Of a stretch of DNA of 23,293 nt, positions 7,497-14,704 are shown in pieces. The notes beneath the pieces are model-generated. The model saw only the letters and a list, made by a program, of their open reading frames with translations. It had not been told where the DNA came from and did not search any database. The translations under genes were made by a program, and so were the position numbers. The first letter of the stretch is position 1. Each line of letters begins with the position of its first letter. The DNA is from Stramenopiles sp. TOSAG23-2 (lineage: Eukaryota > Sar): the NCBI GenBank assembly GCA_900128395.1, contig LT649491.1, positions 1 to 23,293 on the forward strand. The letters run 5' to 3'.

Positions 7497-8679
7497 ATGA
7501 ATTATGTACTTGTAATATTCGTTGTCATAAATTTGATTCTTTTACAAAAAGAAGTAAGAATGCTACATGCAAAGAAAAATAAAAGGAAACAGAAGAAAAC
7601 TAAAAAACGCCCTGGTTTAGGTATGGTTGGATTGTGCTCAAAGAATATTTGCCAATTTACAATGGGTGGAGATGAAAAGTCTGGATCACCTGGGACAAGA
7701 TACGTGGAATTACAAAGTTATAAAATTGATCGAACGTCGGTAACAAACCAAATGTTTCGAAAATATATCAAAGAAACGAAATATAAGACCGAAAGTGAAC
7801 ATTTTGGCTGGAGTTTTGTATTTGACCCGCTCGTGTCGGATCAAGTTAGAAAAGATAACCCACAGACGCTGGAAAAAGGAGGTAAGCATTGGAGAGCAGT
7901 AGGATCAGCATATTGGCGCAAGCCAGAGGGTGTGGACAGTAATTTGAAAGAAAGATGGGAATATCCTGTCGTCCATATTTCAAAAAATGATGCAGAAGAT
8001 TATTGCAAATATTATGGCTTGCGCTTGCCAACTGAGGCAGAATGGGAATATGCGGCTAGAGGTAAGTGAAACGCATAGCAAAAACTTTAAAGATGCCTAA
8101 TATATAACTAACCAATATTTATTTATAACTGTATTATTTTATTGATGTAAAGGTGGTATAGGTTTGTATCCATGGGGAGATGGTACAAAACCATTTTTGA
8201 ATAATAAATGGATGATGAATGTATATAATGGAACAGATTTTCCTAATGATGATACAGGAAAAGATGGTTTTGTAAATGTATGCCCAGCAACAGCATTTCA
8301 TCCGAATAATTATGAGATATACAATATGTTAGGTAACATATGGGAATGGACGCAATCAAAGTTCGTTACTCAGGATTCGCAAAGTAACCAATTTGTTTTG
8401 AAAGGTGGAAGTTTTATTGACTCTATTGACGGCTTAATCAACCACAAAGTCACTGCAACAACAAGAATGGGTAACACAGCTGATGCTGGGTCAAATAATG
8501 TAGGCTTCCGTTGTTGTAAAGGTCTAGGCGGCGGGCGTAAGGCACCGCCAGATCAAAAGAAAATTGAAAAGATCATGGCTGAAAGTGGTGTTGAAGGAGT
8601 TCAAGAATATTTGGCATCACAAGGTAGCAATATGCAAGCTATATCCGCGAAAGACATGGTGGACCAATATCAAAAGTAA
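7497..8679 (+). CDS. SUMF2/pFGE-like formylglycine-generating-enzyme family protein, 363 aa, two exons
   Basis: An FGE-sulfatase-fold protein made by joining 7497-8061 to 8153-8679. Domain landmarks run in order: [51 protein letters not shown] (across the splice), [33 protein letters not shown] and VGFRCC. True FGE (SUMF1) has two catalytic cysteines after the GGS motif. Here that stretch has no cysteine and instead reads like vertebrate SUMF2 (pFGE), which shares the SxID, DG, NH and TRMGNT pattern. SUMF2 is an ER-lumen paralogue that cannot make formylglycine and binds SUMF1. Residues 1-16 are a hydrophobic signal peptide or anchor, followed by an unusual lysine/arginine-rich stretch (26-38). 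A ~50-residue helical tail follows the domain. The family is firm; the SUMF2-type role is inferred. Confidence 0.88.
8062..8152 (+). other. Spliceosomal intron, 91 nt, phase 1
   Basis: The donor is G|GTAAGT and the acceptor is TGTAAAG|GTGG. A branch-like TAACTAAC at 8105-8112 lies ~40 nt upstream of the acceptor. Without splicing the frame stops at 8067. Splicing restores the family sequence [10 protein letters not shown]. It is the only intron clearly needed in this window. Confidence 0.92.
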
Positions 8680-8875
8680 AATGTGTATGCATATTTTGTA
8701 TGTCATATATATGACATTATATGAAAAAGCGCCTGCAAAGAAAAAAGGAAGTGAAAAGAGGAAGGCGCCTGTAAAGGACAGCAAACGTGCAAAGCAAACC
8801 AGTAAAAACGTCAAACGGGTGTAAATAATTCATCGCAAATAAAATCAATATATTTGTGTTTTATTGTTTTATTTG
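8680..8875 (+). other. 3' region of the SUMF2-like gene with an open basic frame
   Basis: In the frame shifted from the CDS, 8711-8824 reads ATG-led MTLYEKAPAKKKGSEKRK and continues very Lys/Arg-rich to a TAA, just before an AATAAAATCAAT stretch that may signal polyadenylation. KAP-type words occur twice. It may be chance, a tiny frame, or an alternative basic C-terminus reached by splicing (GT at 8676 to AG at 8751 would join the frames). Not established. Confidence 0.3.
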
Positions 8876-9040
8876 TACATTTTCACACATTCCCATCCGA
8901 TCATATTTACACATGTTTTTTATTTATTTATTATTAATTTTGATGCATGTTTTTTTCCCTCAAATATTGGTTGAAATCTCTGGTCTAAGTATGGAGTAGT
9001 TGTATACTAGAAATATTTACAACCCTATATAATATGTTTA
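8876..9040 (+). repeat. Dispersed repeat, homologous to 4501-4665
   Basis: It shares CCCATCCGATCATATTTAC, AATATTGGTTGAAATCTCTG and AGTTGTATACTAGAAATATT with the 4501-4665 block, in the same order and orientation, with scattered differences. It lacks the CCTCTCTCAGATAC right end. Like the first copy it lies between convergent 3' ends. Confidence 0.85.
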
Positions 9041-9219
9041 ATAATGTACAAATATAAAATAAATATATCTTAATATATACATACGATGTTCGTAAATTTT
9101 AACCACATATGATGTATATAAAAAATTCTCTTATTCATAATTTAAAGATTTTATTTACTCATAAATATATATAATATTATAATATAATATCATATGTAAA
9201 CACTAAAAACGATGGATAC

Positions 9220-9468
9220 TTATAATAATATGTCAAAAGCAATTTCATAAAATGGAAAAGATAATGCCACCATGTCCTCATGCAATTCCTTATATTGATT
9301 TCCGTCTTTAAAAAATCCCGTTATGCCCCGGTCATCATCATGGGAGTTCTCCATTCGAGTGTCGGTTTTTGTATTTGTTTTTGATTTAACCGTGTGACCA
9401 ATAGAGTCATTCCTGATGTGTTCCGTGTCATGATGTATATATATATTATCATTAATCCATACGTACAT
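9220..9468 (-). CDS. Possible small hypothetical protein, 82 aa
   Basis: Not recognised. The frame starts at an ATG (9468) and ends just beyond the 3' end of the larger minus-strand gene. Its second half (RMENSHDDDRGITGFFKDGNQYKELHEDM and on) has a mixed charged/aromatic composition unlike the A+T-driven Ile/Leu/Lys frames seen elsewhere, which suggests coding. No domain or signal peptide is seen. It could also be a terminal exon of the gene at 9502-11229, but no splice sites convincingly join them. Confidence 0.3.
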   Translation of the reverse strand: MYVWINDNIYIHHDTEHIRNDSIGHTVKSKTNTKTDTRMENSHDDDRGITGFFKDGNQYKELHEDMVALSFPFYEIAFDILL

Positions 9469-9501
9469 TTTAATACATATGTGTGTGTTTCTCTGTTCTT
9501 T

Positions 9502-11229
9502 TTACAAATTTTTTAAATTATTTTTTATTTCCTCTTTTTCCTTTCTAAATTTTTCCAACCATATATTTTCCTCTTCAGTACGACCATACTTTTCCTTTCT
9601 TTTAAATATTGTAGAGTGTGGCCTCAAACCGATACTTTGTCTATATCTTGCCTCCTCAGCTCGCTTCCGTCGCAACATCCCTTCAAGGCCTTTTCGTATA
9701 GTGTCCTTCTCATCGAGTGCTTGCAATGCCTTGCCTGTTGTTATTTCCTGTTCAATTTCTTCCTCCCATGCTTCTTCATCTCGTTGGCGCTTGTTTTTAA
9801 ACCAACGTTTAGACCGCTTTTCGTCGCGTTCTTTCATCCATTGCGGCTTTTCAAGCGGTTTTTCCATTTCATCTTCTTCTTCTTTTACTGCTTCTTCTTT
9901 CTCATCATGTAATTTATTAATAAGAGGCTCATCAATAATATTTTCATTATCTTCATTATTATTCGCATTGTCTATTGTTTCAGTCGCACTAACTCCTTTT
10001 GTTTTAACAGGTGTTAGTATATCTACGTTTCCCTCTTCATACTGCTTCAGTCTCTCTGCCATTGATAATTTACGATTCGGATCTTCTTTCTTTTCGCTCC
10101 CCTTCTTAATTCTGGAATCGCTAAATATGCTTTGATTTTTTTTTTTCTTATATGCCTCATACTCTTCAAGAGTCTCAAAAATGCGTCCTTCGTCCGGCGC
10201 ATCATCGCCGTTGACATCTGCTACATCATCAGCTTTACCATTACCTCTATTATCAAAATATTCCTCTTTCAATGCACGAATAGTATTGATCCATGTGTCA
10301 ATTGGATCATCGTCTTTATTTACATATTTTTGGTATGAGTATGAACCAACGAGAAGGACTCCTAAAGCCATGACAATATTGACGACATTCGAAGAGGAGG
10401 TCGATGTACCATTTAGCTCCACATTGCTACTACCATGCTCAGCTTTCTCTCCACCTTTGCTACTAGCAGATGAGTCTTTGTCTCTACCTTTTCCTCCTAA
10501 CGAAGTTTTATAATTAGATGCATTTGGGGAAGATGTTTTCCTTCGTGATTTTATTGGCGGTGGTAAAGGTTCGCCTTTTAATTTAGATTCTCGAATTTGT
10601 TTGTTTGTTTCTTGTCGTCGGGATGGTGCTTTAGCCTCGTAGAGTCGACGTTCCATTTCCTCTTTTGACATACCACCAACTCTTTTTCCTTTTTTCTTTT
10701 TGCGAGGTGGAGGTGGTGGTGGTGGTGAGTCGCCAGAATTGGCATCTTGTTCAGTAGATTTTGATGGTGTTGTGGAAGTGCTTGATGTTGTAACTTCTTC
10801 CTCTACTTTTAATTTGGCTTGTTTTTCCCCTGTCGTAACATTTACATTAATTTCAAGTCCTGGCGGTAGTATTTGTCCATCTTTCACAGTTTGCCATTCA
10901 GTTGTTGGAACAAATTCTTCAAAATCTGTATATTTCTTTTTATCAGAAAACAGCCTACATGGCAACATTGTTCTATTACAAGTTGTAACAGCATGGTAAT
11001 TCTTAAGTCTGTTTGACTTGTTTATATTATATTTACCACCGTTGAAATAAAAAAATTTATCATGATTTTGCGTTATAGATGAAAAATGATATTTTTTTAT
11101 GGATGATGACGTCGTCCTTCCACTAGTAACCATGGTACTTTTACGAAGTCCATTCTTCGCATGAATGCAACAAGGTCTCATATTGAAGAATCGATGAACA
11201 AACTTTATTGCTTCATTTATATGTTTCAT
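9502..11229 (-). CDS. Putative mitochondrial single-pass membrane protein with SIL1-like motif, 575 aa
   Basis: The start is taken as the ATG at 11229; the codon before it is TTG. Residues 1-96 are rich in Arg, Lys, Ser, Asn and aromatics, nearly without acids, and end in CRLFS before DKKK, like a mitochondrial presequence. Residues ~106-140 (FVPTTEWQTVKDGQ, then PPGLEINVN, then TGEKQAKL) match the conserved N-terminal motif of SIL1, the BiP nucleotide exchange factor. SIL1's armadillo domain is absent. A poly-proline/poly-basic segment (169-183) follows, then a hydrophobic helix (~282-300). Last comes a long, highly charged, helical, coiled-coil-like region containing MAERLKQYEEG and several Glu/Lys-rich helices. 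Location and role are inferred; no family is named. The gene is intronless. Confidence 0.75.
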   Translation of the reverse strand: MKHINEAIKFVHRFFNMRPCCIHAKNGLRKSTMVTSGRTTSSSIKKYHFSSITQNHDKFFYFNGGKYNINKSNRLKNYHAVTTCNRTMLPCRLFSDKKKYTDFEEFVPTTEWQTVKDGQILPPGLEINVNVTTGEKQAKLKVEEEVTTSSTSTTPSKSTEQDANSGDSPPPPPPPRKKKKGKRVGGMSKEEMERRLYEAKAPSRRQETNKQIRESKLKGEPLPPPIKSRRKTSSPNASNYKTSLGGKGRDKDSSASSKGGEKAEHGSSNVELNGTSTSSSNVVNIVMALGVLLVGSYSYQKYVNKDDDPIDTWINTIRALKEEYFDNRGNGKADDVADVNGDDAPDEGRIFETLEEYEAYKKKKNQSIFSDSRIKKGSEKKEDPNRKLSMAERLKQYEEGNVDILTPVKTKGVSATETIDNANNNEDNENIIDEPLINKLHDEKEEAVKEEEDEMEKPLEKPQWMKERDEKRSKRWFKNKRQRDEEAWEEEIEQEITTGKALQALDEKDTIRKGLEGMLRRKRAEEARYRQSIGLRPHSTIFKRKEKYGRTEEENIWLEKFRKEKEEIKNNLKNL

Positions 11230-11746
11230 CAAAATAGAAATTGAAATAAAAATAAAAATATATTATTGTAGGATAGATCTATTATTTTGTGTTATTTTAT
11301 TATTTTTTTTTATTTTTGCAGTTTTAAGTTGGGCTTTTATTATTTGTTCCATTTTTTTTTTTTTGAAGAATTGTTGTGTGGTGACAGTATAACAGCTCTA
11401 CGTACCTAGATCCTAGATCTAATATACTAGATCTACGTACTTTTCGTCATATTAATATGGTGGATACCTTATCAAGTAATGTACCTTAACCTACTAGTAT
11501 ACTGTAATTTGTAGTTAGGTATAACATCTATTAACAATTTACAATTTACAGACTACAGACGACTACAGACTTACAGACTTTTTTTTAAGTATAACAACAG
11601 TACCAGGAGTACGCCAGTACGCTCACATATACAGCTCGACACATTCAAAACACAGGGGCAAAGTGTTTATTTATATATAACCACTACAAACATAATTGTC
11701 GCAACAAAATTCAGTATCGCTTCAATGAACCATTGAATATAATAAT
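11230..11746. promoter_or_regulatory. Divergent upstream region between 11229(-) and 11747(+)
   Basis: No gene is seen in ~520 bp. T-rich tracts occur at 11300-11365. AGATCT/GTAC words at 11398-11440 form an imperfect palindrome (TACGTACCTAGATC against AGATCTACGTAC). ATACTAG-type words occur at about 11428 and 11494. ACAGACT-type short repeats lie at about 11548-11579. Confidence 0.4.
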
Positions 11747-12970
11747 ATGTCATCTTATGTGATAAAAAGGGAGAAAGTTGAGCAGCGGCAAACGGCTGAC
11801 AAAGATAAAGTTGATCATGATAAGCAAAAAAAATATATAGATAAAAAACCTGATATTGTCATTAATACAAACGGGGATGGTTCTATTAATATACATTCTC
11901 ATACTCTGTTCCCAGAACCAGCTGCAATATTTCAACAAAGCTTGTCAAAAATTGTATATGGTGGTGGTGAAATAAACGAAATGTTTACGGTTGCAAAAAA
12001 ATGCGGTAACGGAGGAAATACTAAATTGTGGTATAAATATTGGGATGCTTTAGCTTCAAAGACTTTTGACGATGCACAAGATAGGTTTTCTGTGAATCCA
12101 GTTGCTGCAAGTAAGACCTTTTTACGTGCTTGTACATATTTTCAAACTTCATCTAGGTTTTTATTTAATTGCTTCGATGAGAAATCGATTAAACAGCTTC
12201 GTAATGCATATAGTTGTAGTGATCTGGCATTCAATATGGCCATACCAAATTTACCATACGCTATGAAAAAATATTTGATACCACATACATCCAAATTAAT
12301 TAAGAATGCTATTAACTCATATTTTTTTTGTGCAAATCAAGCCTTGCATGGTTTTAAAGGTGCGCCATTGTTAATAGCAACTTCGGGTTACTATGGTGAT
12401 ATAGCAGAAACTTTTTTTCTTTCACGTGGTGCAATTGAATATGGGTTCCATTTGTTAATATTCGACGGTCCTGGAACAATTTGTGAAAGAGATGAAAAAA
12501 CTCGTCAAAATGAATGGGAAAAGAAAGCTTTACAAATGGTAATTAATTATGTCATAGATCAACGTGTTATTGATTTAAAAGATGGTATAATATGTTACGG
12601 AATGAATACTGGTGGAGTACCTATGATCTTACGAAATGCAATGATCGAGACTCGTCCAATTGCATATTTAATAGACTCTATAGTGCCTGATGTTGTCGAA
12701 TCATTACACAAGAAACATCTTAAAAAGAACAGCAAATTGAAACCTGAAGAGTTTGAAAAGTTGAAAGTTCCCGTATTTATCTGTGAAAACGGGCACGAGG
12801 AACATATAACGTATATAAAAAATGTTAAAAAATCATTGAAAAAAAGTATCGTTCAAAAAGAGAGTAATTGGGTAAAATCTGGTGCAACAAATGTTATCAG
12901 TCGAGAGTTGTTATGGGAAAATTATATTGACAAATTGTTGCCATTGTTAAAAAAGAAGATAAAACACTAA
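11747..12970 (+). CDS. Alpha/beta-hydrolase homologue (FrsA / pseudooxynicotine-hydrolase type), nucleophile absent
   Basis: A 407-aa protein. After a charged ~45-residue leader, residues 60-145 match the helical cap and N-terminal region of the FrsA-like / 2,6-dihydroxypseudooxynicotine-hydrolase group: GGGEINEMF, then LWYKYWDALA, then AASKTFLRACTYFQTSSRFL. The hydrolase core follows: PLLIATSGYYGD (oxyanion-hole strand), the GFHLLIFDGPGT strand, IICYGMNTGG (nucleophile elbow), a possible acid around YLIDSIVPD, and GHEEHI near the catalytic-His region. The elbow is normally G-x-S-x-G-G; here position 287 is Asn, so the usual Ser chemistry looks impossible. There is no signal peptide, suggesting the cytosol. 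It is intronless, with the ATG at 11747. It is probably a pseudoenzyme or has changed chemistry (inference). Confidence 0.8.
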   Translation: MSSYVIKREKVEQRQTADKDKVDHDKQKKYIDKKPDIVINTNGDGSINIHSHTLFPEPAAIFQQSLSKIVYGGGEINEMFTVAKKCGNGGNTKLWYKYWDALASKTFDDAQDRFSVNPVAASKTFLRACTYFQTSSRFLFNCFDEKSIKQLRNAYSCSDLAFNMAIPNLPYAMKKYLIPHTSKLIKNAINSYFFCANQALHGFKGAPLLIATSGYYGDIAETFFLSRGAIEYGFHLLIFDGPGTICERDEKTRQNEWEKKALQMVINYVIDQRVIDLKDGIICYGMNTGGVPMILRNAMIETRPIAYLIDSIVPDVVESLHKKHLKKNSKLKPEEFEKLKVPVFICENGHEEHITYIKNVKKSLKKSIVQKESNWVKSGATNVISRELLWENYIDKLLPLLKKKIKH

Positions 12971-13536
12971 GAAAGAGAATATAAAGAAACTTTATCCAAC
13001 CACATCTCATCGTCTTATTTCCACTTATACCGCTCGTATAGTATACGAGTACCCACATATACGTCTATCTATAATAGCCTAATGGACATAGACTTTGATG
13101 CTGTTTGTTTGTATAATAAATTTCGGAGAACAATATCGATTTTTGGAAAAAAATTTGGCTTCAAACTCTATTTATAATGCTATTCCCACGCTAATATTTT
13201 CGTTCAATGCCTTAAATACTTAATACTACGAATAATAATATAATAATAATAATATATAATAATATATAAATAATAAAGAAGTACTGTGTACGGACTGTAG
13301 CACAAATAATATTAATATATATCTTTTGTATCATAATATATAAACACGTATCCATAGATGCAAAGCTAAGAGTCAAGAATATATATAATATTTCATTCAG
13401 CTATAAATACTAATAGCTGTCGTCATAAGCAAAAAACGTATATTTAATTATTAACTTTTGCAAAGATATATAATATCATACACATATCATTACTTTTAAA
13501 AGTAAAAATTTTTGTTAAATAATTGTTTTTTATTAC
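12971..13536. other. Intergenic region before the FYVE gene
   Basis: No gene is seen in ~565 bp. CTCGTATA and TATACGAG form a perfect 8-bp inverted repeat at 13033-13049. AATAAT/ATAATA microsatellite-like sequence runs about 13230-13275. A GCTAAGAGTCAA stretch near 13366 matches part of the terminal repeat of the 1371-2067 element. The promoter of the plus-strand gene is presumed to lie here. Confidence 0.4.
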
Positions 13537-14313
13537 ATGGCGTCCTTGTTGAAGAAAATTAGTAGTGTTGCGAACAATAAGAGCAATAACATTGACACAT
13601 GGGTAGATGATGAAGATGCAAATGCTTGTTCAGTATGTAAAAAACAGATTATAGCAGGATTTATTTCATCTAATAAACACCATTGTAGAACGTGTGGTCT
13701 AGTCGTATGTGGTAATTGCTCTGCAAAAAAAGTTCAAGGTAAAAGATGTTGCGATATTTGTTTTTGCCAACTAGAACGCAAAGATAAATGTGAAAAATTA
13801 TATATACCGTTGTTAAAAAAGGGGGCCATTTTTCAAAAATTTCCAGGCAGTTCCAATGCGCTTAATCTTGGTGGGGGGGGGATAAATCCTAGATTTATAT
13901 ATTTAAATAATGAAATGAATGCAATATGTTGGAGTTCACCTAGTAAACCATCGCAAGTGAAAGGGTCTATTATGATTATAGATATCACAGCTGTAACAAT
14001 GGGTTGTGAAACACAAGCGTTTATTAAAGCTCGTGTGCCAATGAATAGGGTAAATGGGTGCTTTTCAATTATTAGTAAAGCACGTACTTTAGATTTAGAA
14101 ACACCTTCGCAGGAAATTAGAAATCAGTGGGTTAAAGCAATTGGTGAATATACTAAAAAATTTAAAGCAAAAGGTCCTCATCAAAGATATATGGAAGTAC
14201 AAGGAAATATACAAAATCAATTAATGAAGAAAGAAGAAATGTTAGCGAGGCAACAACGTGAACAACGAGCTGAAGCAATTAGGGCTAAATATAACTTGCC
14301 AAAGGATTCATAA
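13537..14313 (+). CDS. FYVE zinc finger and PH-domain protein, 258 aa
   Basis: Residues ~22-85 form a FYVE finger, which binds PI3P on endosomes. WVDDEDANAC is the W-x-x-D start. The four zinc pairs are C31/C34, C50/C53, C58/C61 and C72/C75, and the basic patch reads NKHHCR against the usual R-(R/K)-HHCR. The usual RVC motif is VVC here, so binding may be weaker. Residues ~90-206 look like a PH domain ending in the RNQWVKAIGEYTKKF helix with its conserved Trp. A Glu/Arg-rich helix (212-250) closes the protein. FYVE before PH is the opposite order to phafins. The likely role is an endosomal phosphoinositide-binding adaptor, fitting an endocytic system with the BAR protein nearby (inference). 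A 9-G run at 13873-13881 codes a Gly loop in the PH domain. Confidence 0.87.
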   Translation: MASLLKKISSVANNKSNNIDTWVDDEDANACSVCKKQIIAGFISSNKHHCRTCGLVVCGNCSAKKVQGKRCCDICFCQLERKDKCEKLYIPLLKKGAIFQKFPGSSNALNLGGGGINPRFIYLNNEMNAICWSSPSKPSQVKGSIMIIDITAVTMGCETQAFIKARVPMNRVNGCFSIISKARTLDLETPSQEIRNQWVKAIGEYTKKFKAKGPHQRYMEVQGNIQNQLMKKEEMLARQQREQRAEAIRAKYNLPKDS

Positions 14314-14704
14314 AAAAAATACGAAAAGTAGAGTGTACGTATACGAATTCGTATATACGAAAGTGCGCACGTATTGTGTATATTAAAATATTTTATAAAA
14401 TACGCATGATTTATTTTTTTTATTTCTAGCCGTGATTAATTCCTAAAATCTCTATTTAAATAAAAAGAATAAAAATGTAAAACTGAGAATTGAGAAAAGC
14501 AATAAATTAGTATTATGGATTGAGCATATATATCATTATAGTTTTTACTATAATATGCATACACGACTCACCAAATGCACAGTTTAAAGCAAAACGATTA
14601 TTATAAGCGCAAGTTTAATTATCGCGAGTTGTATATCTCTACATATAGTTGTGATAATTTAAAATGTGTGTGTCTGTATAACTCTTGGTAGAGGTCAGAC
14701 TCTT
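14314..14704. other. Convergent 3' region
   Basis: No gene is seen in ~390 bp. The perfect palindrome ATACGAATTCGTAT at 14341-14354 lies just past the FYVE stop codon; it could be a terminator-type or 3'-end structure. The remainder is A+T-rich with no copy of the repeat family found in two other convergent gaps. Confidence 0.4.

Noticed and set aside
8164-8679. Exon 2 of the SUMF2-like protein as an independent gene
   Set aside because: It would start at a TTG codon in mid-domain. The GTAAGT donor, branch-like site and AG acceptor join it in frame to exon 1 and restore the family motif.
9479-10135. A 218-codon plus-strand frame rich in Ser/Phe
   Set aside because: It is antisense to the 9502-11229 gene, whose Glu/Lys-rich codons read as Phe/Ser/Leu on the other strand. 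The minus-strand protein has recognisable features; this one has none.
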